Made by a program: the position numbers and the translations under genes
Notes under the pieces: model-generated
What the model was told of the DNA's origin: nothing
The model's database searches: none
The model's input: the letters and a program-made list of their open reading frames with translations, nothing else
In this document: positions 9,113-18,108 of the stretch, in pieces
How the letters are laid out: each line of letters begins with the position of its first letter
How positions within the stretch are numbered: the stretch's first letter is position 1
From: DATLLN01 sp963809205
GTDB lineage: Bacteria; Actinomycetota; Thermoleophilia; Gaiellales; JAICJC01
NCBI GenBank assembly: GCA_963809205.1
Contig: CAWEIS010000010.1
Coordinates: forward strand, 434,001 to 498,000
Length of the DNA: 64,000 bases
Direction: 5' to 3'

Positions 9113-9359
9113 CTGCCGCGCCCCCGACGCAATCGGGGTGCGACATCTCGTTCAGTGCTCTCGCAAGCGCGAGCCGTGGGATTGTGCGCGCGGCAACCAC
9201 AGAAGGAAGGCTCGGGGATTCGCAATCCCTAGACCACGTGCTCGTCGGTTGGGTACGGCACCGAAGCCGTCCGCCATGTCGCCGACACTTGGGGTGGGTT
9301 GGCCAAGCCGAGCGCGGCCTAGCATGGCTGATCCACAACGGTCAGCCCCACTACCGCAG
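9113..9359. other. No gene seen
   Basis: Only shadow frames are seen. A short imperfect hairpin (CTCGCAAGCGCGAG at about 9159) is the one notable element. Confidence 0.35.
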
Positions 9360-9521
9360 CTAGAGTCGGCCGGTCTTCTCGCGACGTTCGCAGTACTCGA
9401 GAAATGCTGCGTACCTGGTCAGGTACACCGCGATGTCAAGCATCCCAAACGCCACCCACTGTTGCAGCCAGTGTTCATCAACGGGCGGCGACATTGGCTT
9501 CTCGGAGCCGGTGGAATCCAT
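9360..9521 (-). CDS. Small hypothetical protein
   Basis: A 53-residue frame begins at ATG 9521 with GAGGTG just upstream. Its second half (HWLQQWVAFGMLDIAVYLTR, then YAAFLEYCERREKTGRL) has a natural amphipathic-helical composition unlike the random Arg/Pro-rich shadow frames. It may be a real small protein or the tail of a lost larger gene. No family is recognised. Confidence 0.4.
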   Translation of the reverse strand: MDSTGSEKPMSPPVDEHWLQQWVAFGMLDIAVYLTRYAAFLEYCERREKTGRL

Positions 9522-9837
9522 GGAGCACCTCGACGGGGACGGGAGCACGCTCTCCCATCAAGGCCCAGTTGCTGGCCTCCCGAAATCCCCCTATCGGGGT
9601 ATTTAGGCACAATCGAACTCCAGCTCGCAAGACCGGACATGATCTCGCGGAGGCGCGGAGGACATCGGTCCCATGCGCCGATCCAGAGTTGGTGCGCCCG
9701 TTACGCACCGAGCGGCCTGAATGCTTGGGACGCGGGAGGTGTCGCCCGCCGCTGCGCTTTCACGGGCTGAGCAGGTCGCGCACCGCCAGTGCCGCGAACC
9801 GCGGAAATCGTGCACGCCGACGTTGGGACTCCCCCGC

Positions 9838-10944
9838 ATGAGGACGACGCCGCCTCCGTATGCGGATCCGCGTGAGCGCCATGTCCGGGTAGATCCTGCC
9901 TACGATGTCTGGATGAAGAGGTGCGCGAGGTGGATGCACGATCACGAGCGTGCGGTCGGAGCGTTCGCTGTGGTGGCCGTGGCGACTGTTGCCTTGGTGG
10001 TTGGCTCAATGTCGGATCCGCGCCAGGGTGGGCCGACGGCCACTGGATCCACGGCCAACGGATCCGGCGTAGCGGAACTCCTGCCGGCGAACGGTGCGCA
10101 GAACCCACCACCCGTCGACTACCTACTCGATTTGAACACCGGCGCGACGACCCCCCTGGCTACGCCGATCCTCCGCTCGCTTGGCGACTCTCGTCAGCGC
10201 CACTATGGATCGTCGGCGCGGTACGCGGTCTCGCCGGATCGATCGCGGCTCGCGTTCGTCGGGAGCGGTGAAAAGGGTGGTCGCCCTCAGATCTTCATCG
10301 CCGGCATCGTCGACGGTTCTGGTCTCCGCCAGGTGACACATGATCGCATCGGCGCCCGAGCCCCCACGTGGTCGCCTAACGGGCTGAGTATCGCCTACGA
10401 GGGGTATGGCGGCGGGCAACCGAATCTGTATGTGATCGAGTTGGACACGGGTTACGCGACCGAGGTGAAGGATCCGATGAACGCTGTTATCGGCACCACT
10501 CCGCAGTACACACCGGACGGGACGTCGCTCGTCTACACGGACAACAGCAGTCAGCTTCCCCAGCTTCGATCGGTGCCCGTAGGGGGAGGGGAAACCAGGG
10601 TCGTGGTTCCGCTGGGTGGGGGTCTGGAGGATTCCGGGAACGGGTCACTGTCACCCGATGGCTCGCTCGTGACCTTCCTCGGCAGTGGCACGTTCAGCTT
10701 CGGCCATTGCGGGCCGTGTCGATGGGTGGCGACGGTCGACGGTCGACACCGGCGGGTGATCAACGGATGTTTCGAGTCAGACCCAGCCGGAACCTGGTCT
10801 CCCGACGGGAACCGGATCGTCTGTGGGAATGGCGATAACCGCGAGATCAGCGTTGTCGACCTCGCGACGGGGAGTGCGACGCCTGTCGCCAGAGCGAACG
10901 CTGCCATCTGGATCGACCGACACACCGTGCTGATCGACGTCTAG
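9838..10944 (+). CDS. Membrane-anchored TolB/WD40-like beta-propeller protein
   Basis: From ATG 9838 the protein has 368 residues: a short cytoplasmic part, one membrane segment (GAFAVVAVATVALVVGSM), then an extracytoplasmic domain of repeated propeller blades. Blade motifs of the TolB/PD40 type recur: YAVSPDRSRLAFVGSG, TWSPNGLSIAYEG, QYTPDGTSLVYTD, SLSPDGSLVTFLG, TWSPDGNRIVCGN. These normally build a ligand- or protein-binding propeller outside the cell. ATG 9913, nearer the membrane helix, is an alternative start. No partner gene adjoins, so its ligand is unknown. Confidence 0.82.
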   Translation: MRTTPPPYADPRERHVRVDPAYDVWMKRCARWMHDHERAVGAFAVVAVATVALVVGSMSDPRQGGPTATGSTANGSGVAELLPANGAQNPPPVDYLLDLNTGATTPLATPILRSLGDSRQRHYGSSARYAVSPDRSRLAFVGSGEKGGRPQIFIAGIVDGSGLRQVTHDRIGARAPTWSPNGLSIAYEGYGGGQPNLYVIELDTGYATEVKDPMNAVIGTTPQYTPDGTSLVYTDNSSQLPQLRSVPVGGGETRVVVPLGGGLEDSGNGSLSPDGSLVTFLGSGTFSFGHCGPCRWVATVDGRHRRVINGCFESDPAGTWSPDGNRIVCGNGDNREISVVDLATGSATPVARANAAIWIDRHTVLIDV

Positions 10945-11158
10945 CGACGGATGCTCGTCCCGAACGACCCGCCATGGTCAGCCGCCCGGTGTCCCACAGA
11001 CTCGTCCCAGAACCAACCGAGGATCGTCGGGCATCGCCTCCCCGAGGCGGGATCGAAGGAGAGTCCCTGTTCGCGTCAATGATCCCGAGGCCAGGGCGGG
11101 ACAGGTCGACCACGAGTGGTGTGGCTAGAGCATGTTGAGCGGTGCCTTGAGACCGTGT

Positions 11159-11623
11159 TCAGCTGACGGTCAGCGTGCCTTTCATGCCGGCCGCTTCGTG
11201 TCCGGGGACCGAGCAGAAGAAGGTGTAGGTGCCTGGTTTGAGGTTGGCGATCGTGATCGTGGACACGCCGCCGTTGGATACGATCTCGCCGGACTGGTCG
11301 ACGCCGTTGCCTCGGATAGAGATGTCGTGCCCAAGCGACTGGGGGTTCTTCGAGCGGATGACGATTGGGCCGGCTGATGCCGTCGCTGTCGACTTGACGA
11401 ACTTCAGGCCACTGGCGGCGACATCGATCTCGACGACGTGGCCGCCTGCCGTACTGGACGTGGCCGATGACACAGCCGACGATACCGCCGATGACACGGC
11501 CGCGGATACGGCTGTGGTTGCGGATGAGGACGTCCCTCCGGACGATCCGCAACCCGCCGCCAGCGCCACGATCGCGAGGCCCGCGAGGGCGGCGGCCCGA
11601 TTCCATCTTGATGTGGCAGACAT
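11159..11623 (-). CDS. Cupredoxin-like copper lipoprotein
   Basis: A 154-residue lipoprotein: signal peptide with lipobox (ALAGLAIVALAAGC), a low-complexity Ser/Ala/Val tether (VSSAVSSAVSSATSS), then a plastocyanin/azurin-like domain. Type 1 copper ligands are visible as His in LGHDISI and Cys-His-Met in FFCSVPGHEAAGM. PGTYTFFCSVPGH is typical of blue-copper electron carriers. The tether comes from a short tandem DNA repeat at about 11455-11520 that could vary in length. ATG 11623 was chosen for the GAAAGG upstream; an in-frame ATG five codons earlier is less likely. It probably carries electrons or binds copper on the outer face of the membrane. Confidence 0.88.
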   Translation of the reverse strand: MSATSRWNRAAALAGLAIVALAAGCGSSGGTSSSATTAVSAAVSSAVSSAVSSATSSTAGGHVVEIDVAASGLKFVKSTATASAGPIVIRSKNPQSLGHDISIRGNGVDQSGEIVSNGGVSTITIANLKPGTYTFFCSVPGHEAAGMKGTLTVS

Positions 11624-11765
11624 GTGCGAACCTTTCAACCGGGGACTGGGTTAGACACGGTCGAAGCGCTTCAACAAGACGCTGGAGCCTCCGAGCTGCT
11701 CTCTCTTCCGCTTACGGATGAGCCGGACCACGCCTGCAAGCAACGCGGCCCGGCTCTCGTCTTGC

Positions 11766-12068
11766 CTACACGCCAACCAGCGTGCCGGCTTCGACCTCGT
11801 CAAAGTAGGAGACCTCGACAGAGGTGGCATCAACGCCCGCCTCGCTCATTCGCGTCTTCAACTCGGGCATCGCGAAGAAGGCGTTCGCGGCGTCGCGCGA
11901 GTCGAAGGTATGGGTGACGGTGACGTCGTTGGGATTCTCGATCGAGCGCAACACCTGGTGGGCGTGCACGCCGTGCTCGGCTTGGAAAGGCGTGAAAGCG
12001 TCGTACACCTTCTTCCAAGCGTCGAAATCGGCAACGCGGTGGCGAACGAGAGCAATCGTGCTCATCAT
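11766..12068 (-). CDS. Dimeric alpha/beta-barrel (ABM-like) protein
   Basis: A 100-residue protein with the pattern of small ferredoxin-like barrel proteins: IALVRHRVADFDAWKKVYDA at the N terminus, VTVTHTFDSRDAANAFFA in the middle and VEVSYFDEVEAG at the end. Relatives are annotated as cyclase-like or antibiotic-biosynthesis-monooxygenase-like and often dimerise, but the substrate cannot be told from sequence. ATG 12068 follows GGAAGGGG; a second ATG directly follows it. Single gene, normal length. Confidence 0.78.
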   Translation of the reverse strand: MMSTIALVRHRVADFDAWKKVYDAFTPFQAEHGVHAHQVLRSIENPNDVTVTHTFDSRDAANAFFAMPELKTRMSEAGVDATSVEVSYFDEVEAGTLVGV

Positions 12069-12480
12069 GGAAGGCCCCCTTCCGGGGCGGGTGCCCTGCT
12101 GCGAAAGAACAGGCTTCAGGAGAAGCGCGCAACCAAGGCGACGCTCACCACTCTACTCCTCGGCAGCTGAAAACCTTCTGATTACCTCTCATCGGCTCTC
12201 CAACTCTGGTCGGAGCGCGGTTCCTCGCTCGGCCTCTGTTCGAGCGCCGATTCCAGCGCCTCGAGGAACCCGGCCTGTCGACGTCGAGTCCACGCCAGCC
12301 GCGACCCGCGAGGCTGACCCCGACGCCTCCATCCGTCCCGATGAGAGCGAGCTTGTCCCCGCCCCTGCGTTTGTCGACAACTGCCAGGAACAGGATGCAC
12401 TCGCGCCCGTGAGTCGACCCGGGTCGGGGATCATGGACTCCGGCGAGCATCGGCAGCGACGAGCCCACGGGAGCCATGCC
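12069..12480. other. No gene seen
   Basis: Overlapping Arg-rich frames on both strands only; no ribosome site linked to a credible protein. Confidence 0.35.
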
Positions 12481-12536
12481 GCGACTTCGTGATTGGTGAT
12501 ACAATGTCCCCAGGCGATGAAGTCGCCCACTACGGG
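12481..12536 (+). promoter_or_regulatory. DUF1918 leader, copy 1: extended -10 inside an inverted repeat
   Basis: This ~56-base segment is nearly identical to 28599-28654. TGATACAAT at 12497-12505 is an extended -10 box. GCGACTTC (12481-12488) and GAAGTCGC (12519-12526) form a perfect 8-bp inverted repeat around it, and GGCGA-TGAAG-TCGCC forms a hairpin within the right arm. Both copies precede a DUF1918 gene. Confidence 0.6.
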
Positions 12537-12743
12537 ATCGAGTTCGCCCGCCCACTACGACTTTTGGAAGGCCCTTGACGGGGCGCTACGCGCTCGTCAT
12601 ACCGGCTTTGGGGAGGCTCTCGGCGCGGACATCCGCCGGGGGTCTCTTCTCTCGTCGGGTGCCAGCACAGGCGAGTCGGCTGCATCAGGCGCAGAATCGA
12701 TGGACAACAGCGACAGGTGGTACCAGGGCCGGAGGAGGAACTG

Positions 12744-12977
12744 ATGGGCGCAACCGTAGGAGATCGCGTCGAATTGCAACCAAAGAGCGTCCACGCTCAG
12801 GGGCGATCCGGGACCGTCGAGGAGGTCCTGTCGGAGTCACCGTCCCGCTACCAAGTGCGCTGGGACGACGGCAGATGGAGCATCATCTCAGCGACCGACG
12901 GCTCCCTGCGCGTCGTGTCACGCAACAAACGAACTCCACGCCGTCGCCGAACCACCGCGCCGCCGAAGAAGAACTGA
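12744..12977 (+). CDS. DUF1918 family protein, copy 1
   Basis: A 77-residue protein: ATVGDRVELQPKSVHAQGRS, GTVEEVLSESPSRYQVRWDD, GRWSIISATDGSLRVV and a basic Lys/Arg/Pro tail. This is the compact SH3-like beta-barrel of DUF1918 (PF08940), widespread in actinobacteria and of unknown function, with a nucleic-acid-friendly basic tail. ATG 12744 has GGAGGAGG upstream. A paralogue at 28858 shares most core residues and the upstream 250 bp, so the whole unit was duplicated. The long leader between promoter and start suggests post-transcriptional control, which is inferred. Confidence 0.88.
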   Translation: MGATVGDRVELQPKSVHAQGRSGTVEEVLSESPSRYQVRWDDGRWSIISATDGSLRVVSRNKRTPRRRRTTAPPKKN

Positions 12978-13187
12978 CCATCTAGCTGGAGCGACCGGTT
13001 CGCTCCCTGCGCCTCGGGCCGTCAGGTGAAAGCTGCATAACCTTGGTGCGATTTTCGGAGTCTCCGAATGGCTCTCCTTCGATTGCCTCGGACCCCGCCT
13101 GATTGGCGTTCCGCTCGGAAGGTCAGCCGGCGGACCGGGGCGGAGGAGCGAGCGTGGTAACCCCGTCCCCCGTAGAATCGGCTCGTC

Positions 13188-16100
13188 GTGAGCGAGGACA
13201 CGACATCGAGGGCTCCTCCGGTGCGCCGCGAGCGCAAGGTCGTGTCGGTGCTGTTCTGCGACCTGGTGGGATTCACGGCGGCGTCGGAGACCGCCGATCC
13301 GGAGGACGTGGATGTCGCGCTGGCGGACTATCACCGGACGGTGCGCGGGGAGATCGAGCGGTTCGGAGGCACCGTCGAGAAGTTCATTGGTGATGCGGTC
13401 GTGGCGGTCTTCGGCGCGCCCGTGGCGCACGAGGACGACGCCGAGCGCGCCGTACGGTCCGGACTGCGGATCCTGTCCGCCTGTGACCTCGAGCTGCGGA
13501 TCGCGGTGCACACTGGCGAGGTGCTCGTGCGCCTCGATGCGTCGGCCGAGCGTGGTGAGGCGATGGTCGCCGGCGATGTTGTCAACACCGCATCCCGGTT
13601 ACAGGGTGTGGCGCCCTCGCGCAGGCTGATTGTCGGTCAGACGACATTCCAGGCAACCCGAGACACGATCGAATACGTGCCGATGACCCCGATGGCGCTA
13701 CGGGGGAAGCGCGCGCAGGTGGCGGTCTGGCGTGCCGTTGGTGTGCGACATAACGCGCATTGGGGTGGCGTTGCTGCGACGCCGTTTGTCGGCAGGGAGT
13801 CCGAGCTGGCACTGCTGGGCGGGACGTTCGAGCGGGCGCGGAACGACAAGAACGTCCAGTTGGTCACGATCATGGGTGAGCCGGGCGTCGGCAAGAGCCG
13901 CCTGCTTCGGGAGTTCCGCGACGCGGTCGAGCCGACTGCCTCCTGGCTCCAGGGGCGCTGTCCGCCCTATGGCGAGGGGATCGCCTTCTGGGCGCTCGGC
14001 GAGGTTGTGAAGAGCCACTGCGGGATCCTTGAGACCGACTCCGTGGACGCCGCCAAGGACAAGCTCGCTGCATCGATGGGCGACATGCCCGAGCGTCAAT
14101 GGCTGCAGGCGAGGCTGGCGCCGCTCGTCGGACTCCAGACGGCCGGTCAGTCTGAGCGCGGCGAATCGTTCGCGGCCTGGCGCCGCTACCTCGAGGAGCT
14201 CGCCGCCCGTAGCCCGCTCGTGGTGGCGATCGAGGATCTGCACTGGGCGGACGCCGCGATGCTCGAGTTCACAAACCACCTGGCGGACGAGGGCGGGCAG
14301 GTGCCGATGCTCGTCGTGTGCACGGCGCGGCCGGAGCTCTACGAGGTGGCGTCCGGTTGGGGAGGAGGCAAGCGCAACGCCTCCACGATCGGCCTTTCGC
14401 CGCTCGCCGATTCCCAGGCGGAGCGCCTGATCGACGCCCTCGCCGCCGCTGCGGAGCTTGAGCCCGACGTGTGGCCGCTGGTCGTTCGCCGAGCGGAGGG
14501 GAATCCGCTGTATGCCGAGGAGCTCGTGCGGATGCTTCGCGAGAGCGACGGCGAGGCTGTCGGGGAGCTACCGGCGACGCTCCAGACGCTGATCGCCGCT
14601 CGTGTTGACGCGCTCTCCGCGAGCCGGAAGGCCGTCGTGCATTGCGCGGCGGTGGTCGGAACGGTGTTCTGGACCGGGGCGGTGGCCGCTTGTGGTGACC
14701 AGGACGAGGCGACGGTCGGCGACGCGCTGCAGGAGCTTGGGCGGCGTGAGCTGGTCCGGCCCCGACGCCATACGTCGGTGGAGGGGCAGCCCGAGTGGAC
14801 GTTCTGGCACTCCGTCGTGCGCGACGTCGCCTACGGGCAGATCACCCGGCCGGATCGGATCGCAAAGCACCGCGCGGTCGCGCGCTGGATCGAATCGGTG
14901 GCCGGGAACCGCCTCGCCGATCACGCCGATGTGCTCGCTCATCACTACACCCTCGCCCTCGAGCTGTCGGCTGCGTCGGGCGAGCCACGCGGAGATCTGC
15001 TGACACAGGCCCGGCGGTTTGCCGAGATGGCGGCGAGCAGGGCGGAGAGGCTGGATCCGGGGGCGGCCGTCGCGCTGTTCCGACGTGCCATCGACCTGTA
15101 TCCGCCTGGGGTGCCCGGACGGGCGCGGGCGGAGGCCGGCCTAGCGTGGGCTCTGCACACGGGCGGGGCTCCCTTCGACGAGGTCGAGGAGCTACTCGAT
15201 CAGGCGATCGCCGATGCGGAAGCGACCGATGACCGCGTTGCCCTCGGTCGTGCTCTCTCGATGCGATCCGTCGTTTGCTTCCGGCGCGGCGAGATCGACC
15301 GGGGCAGCGTCCTTGGCCTTCGTGCAGTCGCGGTACTGGAGACGGAGCCACCAGGGGAGGATCTGGTCGCGGCCCTCGGTCAGGCCGCCTGGAACCAGAT
15401 GGCGGAGGAGCATCCCGCGGAGTCCGTCGCGCTGGCCGATCGAGCGATCGCACTGGCGACGGAACTCGGACTTCCGGCCGCGAGCGTCACCGCTCTGGTC
15501 GCCCGGGCATCGTCTCGTTCTGAACACCTCGGCGACCCGCGGCCGGCGGGCTACGACCGTGCGGCCGAGGTCGCCGAGACGGCTGGCCTGGGTTTCGGCC
15601 TAGCGATGGTGCTCGGCAACCTCGCCGACCACACCTGGCGCTGGGACGGTGCCGAGTCCGGCCGTCAGGCGAAGCAGCGAAGCATCGATGTCGCGCGGCG
15701 GCGTGGCCTCCGCGGGCACCTCGCCTGGCTCGAAGGGGAGATGGTCTGGCCCGACTTCGACTCGGGAGCGTGGGACGACGTGCTGGATGCCGCGGCGGCG
15801 GCCGAGCGCTGGGAGGAGAGGCACGGAACCAGCCAGATCGGCGTCATCACGGCCGCGCACGCGGCGTACGTCCATGCGCTGCGCGGAAACCTCGACCACG
15901 CCGAGGCGATCCGCGACGGCTACATCGGCCGTGCCCGCGAGATCCCCGACACGCAGAGCCTTGCGCCCGCCCTGTCCGTCGCAGCTCTGATCGAGCGGAC
16001 GCGGGGACGCCCAGACGAAGCCGTCGCGCTGATCGCCGAGATGGGCGACATCGCGTTCCACGCTTGGGCGCCGATCGCCGAGGTCTGCCGGACGCTGGTG

Positions 16101-16436
16101 CTCTGCGGTGCGCTCGAGCGGCTCGCCGAGGCGCTCGAACGCGAGTGGCCGGAGGCGACGAGGATCGGCAACGGTGTCGCACACGGCCGCGCGGCGCTGG
16201 CCGAGGCGACCGCCGGCCCGACCGCCGCGGTGCCGCTCTACACCGACGCCGCCGCGCGCTGGGAGGCGTTCGGCCACGTCTACGAACACGGCCAAGCGCT
16301 GCTTGGCCTCGGCCGCTGCCTGCAAGCATCAGGACAGGCGGACCCGGCGCGTGTGCACCTCGTCGCTGCGAAGAGGATCTTCTCTCAGCTCGGCGCTCTG
16401 TCTGCTGATGCCGAGTGCAGCGGAGTGCTCGGATAA
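13188..16436 (+). CDS. Class III adenylate cyclase fused to AAA/STAND ATPase and TPR-like repeats
   Basis: This 1082-residue signalling protein opens with a cyclase domain (residues 18-180): VVSVLFCDLVGFTA with metal Asp, EKFIGDAVVAVFG with Lys and second Asp, and GDVVNTASRLQ with the transition-state Asn and Arg. An ATPase follows with Walker A GEPGVGKSRLL (~230) and Walker B VVAIEDLHWAD (~345), as in LuxR/MalT-type STAND regulators. The C-terminal ~500 residues are helical Ala/Glu-rich TPR-like repeats. GTG 13188 is used; no strong ribosome site is seen. All catalytic residues are kept, so it can probably make cAMP under control of the ATPase/TPR part. The input signal is unknown. Confidence 0.92.
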   Translation: MSEDTTSRAPPVRRERKVVSVLFCDLVGFTAASETADPEDVDVALADYHRTVRGEIERFGGTVEKFIGDAVVAVFGAPVAHEDDAERAVRSGLRILSACDLELRIAVHTGEVLVRLDASAERGEAMVAGDVVNTASRLQGVAPSRRLIVGQTTFQATRDTIEYVPMTPMALRGKRAQVAVWRAVGVRHNAHWGGVAATPFVGRESELALLGGTFERARNDKNVQLVTIMGEPGVGKSRLLREFRDAVEPTASWLQGRCPPYGEGIAFWALGEVVKSHCGILETDSVDAAKDKLAASMGDMPERQWLQARLAPLVGLQTAGQSERGESFAAWRRYLEELAARSPLVVAIEDLHWADAAMLEFTNHLADEGGQVPMLVVCTARPELYEVASGWGGGKRNASTIGLSPLADSQAERLIDALAAAAELEPDVWPLVVRRAEGNPLYAEELVRMLRESDGEAVGELPATLQTLIAARVDALSASRKAVVHCAAVVGTVFWTGAVAACGDQDEATVGDALQELGRRELVRPRRHTSVEGQPEWTFWHSVVRDVAYGQITRPDRIAKHRAVARWIESVAGNRLADHADVLAHHYTLALELSAASGEPRGDLLTQARRFAEMAASRAERLDPGAAVALFRRAIDLYPPGVPGRARAEAGLAWALHTGGAPFDEVEELLDQAIADAEATDDRVALGRALSMRSVVCFRRGEIDRGSVLGLRAVAVLETEPPGEDLVAALGQAAWNQMAEEHPAESVALADRAIALATELGLPAASVTALVARASSRSEHLGDPRPAGYDRAAEVAETAGLGFGLAMVLGNLADHTWRWDGAESGRQAKQRSIDVARRRGLRGHLAWLEGEMVWPDFDSGAWDDVLDAAAAAERWEERHGTSQIGVITAAHAAYVHALRGNLDHAEAIRDGYIGRAREIPDTQSLAPALSVAALIERTRGRPDEAVALIAEMGDIAFHAWAPIAEVCRTLVLCGALERLAEALEREWPEATRIGNGVAHGRAALAEATAGPTAAVPLYTDAAARWEAFGHVYEHGQALLGLGRCLQASGQADPARVHLVAAKRIFSQLGALSADAECSGVLG

Positions 16437-16498
16437 CCCGCAGGCTCTCCGGTCGAGTTGGGTGGCAGCGCTCATTCCCGATGGCGGCGTGACTGTCC

Positions 16499-16660
16499 TT
16501 CGCCTGGTTCAATCGGACCATATGCGTGCGTGCGTGTAGAGATCGGAGTCAACTGTGCCAGGCTCGGCACCCGACCCGCGGGACAGGAGCCGAGGTGTGG
16601 GGATGAGGATTCTTCGCCTCGTCTGAGCGGCCCAATGCGTGCGCGTGTGGCGCGCGCGGG
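16499..16660 (+). repeat. Dispersed GC-rich repeat, two units
   Basis: Elements TTCGCCT..., ATGCGTGCGTGCGTG, CTGTGCCAGGCTCGGCACCC and ACAGGAGCCGAG recur at 23083-23195 and as a tandem array at 58472-58810. A second partial unit (CGCCTCGTCTGAGCGGCCC, then ATGCGTGCGCG) follows at 16615. No protein is evident. Confidence 0.6.
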
Positions 16661-16666
16661 ATGTGG

Positions 16667-17743
16667 TTACGATTCGTGTTGGGCTGTGTCTGCTGCCTTG
16701 GCGAGGCGTGTGAGGTGGGTGAAGAACTCTGGTGATTGTCCGATGAACAGGCCGTCGGCGGTGAGGGCGTTGACGGCGCCGGTGGCGGCGTTGTGGGTCT
16801 CGGTGGGGCGGATGATTGAGACGACTGGGAACTTGCGGTCGAGGAAGTTCGTCGGTTCGGGCATGATCAGGTTGGTCTGGGTTTGCTCGCCGTCGGCGTT
16901 GAGGTCGGGGAAGGTGAGTCCGGTGGTGGGGTCGGTCAGGGGCGGCGCGTTGCCGGCCTTGTCCTGCCAGGTCTGGAAGTGCATGATCTCGGAGCCGCCG
17001 ATGCTGAGCAGGATGCGCAGCACCTCGCGGTCGGTGACCCGTTGGGCGAGCGCGGCGTAGAGGCTGGTGCCGCCTTGCTCGACCCAGGCGAAGTGGAAGC
17101 CGGCGGTGTTGGCGATCGCCTGGAGATGCTTCTTCGGCGATAGGTCGGCATCCGACCGGGGGATGGCCGGGTGCTGGCCGGTGGCGAGGTCGGGAACGGC
17201 TTGTGGCAGCGTGTCGCCGAGGTCGGTGTTCTGCGAGTCGCTGCGGTAGCGCGTCCAGAAGCTGGTGTTGACGGTCAGCTGCATCAGGTTGGTCAGCCGT
17301 CCGATCTGCTGGGCTCCGGTCGCCGTGCTGCTGGGCAGGGTGCGGAACTTGTCCAGGTTGACGGTCTGCGCGCCGTGCGCCTGCAGGTAGGCGTTGATGA
17401 AGGTGAAGTGGCTGATCTCGTCGTCGGTGTTGTCGTGGATGTACTGGTTCATGTCCTCGTCCAGCACCGCCACCGCCGCGGTGTAGGCGGGGTTCCCGCT
17501 GCCGCCGGGAACCTCGCTGTCCTGGATGCCGGCCAGCTCGTTGTACTGCTGCCAGAGATCCGTCTCGAGGATCTCGGCCGCAGCCAGGAAGCGGAGAATC
17601 GCGGCGTCACCGCTGGTCAGGCCGCCACCGGCATCTGCCGCCGAGGCGTCGGCCAACAGCCCCGCGCCGACGACTCCCGCGCCGACCGCCGCTCCCTTCA
17701 GCAAGAACGATCGCCGATTGCTCGATGCTGCCGTGAGTCCCAT
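16667..17743 (-). CDS. Tat-exported ferritin-like protein
   Basis: A 358-residue protein with a twin-arginine signal (SSNRRSFLLKGAAVGAGVVG), then a four-helix ferritin-like domain: ILRFLAAAEILETDLWQQYN, a second helix with EDMNQYIHDNTDDEISHFTF, later HFAWVEQGGTSLYAAL and SIGGSEIMHFQTWQDKAG. The Glu/His pairs EISH and EIMH fit a di-metal site. Related actinobacterial proteins are annotated ferritin-like without known reaction. ATG 17743 was chosen because GAAGGAGG precedes it by about four bases; the frame extends farther upstream without a better start. Export folded through Tat agrees with a metal cofactor loaded in the cytoplasm. Confidence 0.85.
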   Translation of the reverse strand: MGLTAASSNRRSFLLKGAAVGAGVVGAGLLADASAADAGGGLTSGDAAILRFLAAAEILETDLWQQYNELAGIQDSEVPGGSGNPAYTAAVAVLDEDMNQYIHDNTDDEISHFTFINAYLQAHGAQTVNLDKFRTLPSSTATGAQQIGRLTNLMQLTVNTSFWTRYRSDSQNTDLGDTLPQAVPDLATGQHPAIPRSDADLSPKKHLQAIANTAGFHFAWVEQGGTSLYAALAQRVTDREVLRILLSIGGSEIMHFQTWQDKAGNAPPLTDPTTGLTFPDLNADGEQTQTNLIMPEPTNFLDRKFPVVSIIRPTETHNAATGAVNALTADGLFIGQSPEFFTHLTRLAKAADTAQHES

Positions 17744-18108
17744 GACCCCTCCTTCAAGACGGACGCCGATACGCCGTGATACGCGACGCCCAGCACCAGC
17801 GGTTTCCCCAAGTGTCGGCTCGATCACCAACCATCCGGCTCGACCGGCAGACGATGGCCGGCGACGCGTGCTCACCGCTCACCGGCTGAGCACCCGCCAA
17901 CCCTCACCCGATCCGCGCCACCGCGCCACCCGAGGCACCCAGGGACCGCCCGCCAGAGCCCTGGCAGAGAGACTCGCGGCATCCTGCTCGGCTGAAGCGG
18001 CACCAGCTCCCCCCCTCACAGCGAAGTTGCCAAGGTGCGGCGATTCCCTCCGAAGTCTGCGTTGCTCTGGCGGTCGTCGTCGGCGCAGTCTGCTAGTTCC
18101 CGCCGTCG

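Noticed and set aside
12511..12526. Fluoride-riboswitch-like GGCGATGAAGTCGCC
   Set aside because: The second conserved half (CTGATG...) and the pseudoknot are missing; the motif is better explained as a hairpin within the inverted-repeat promoter.
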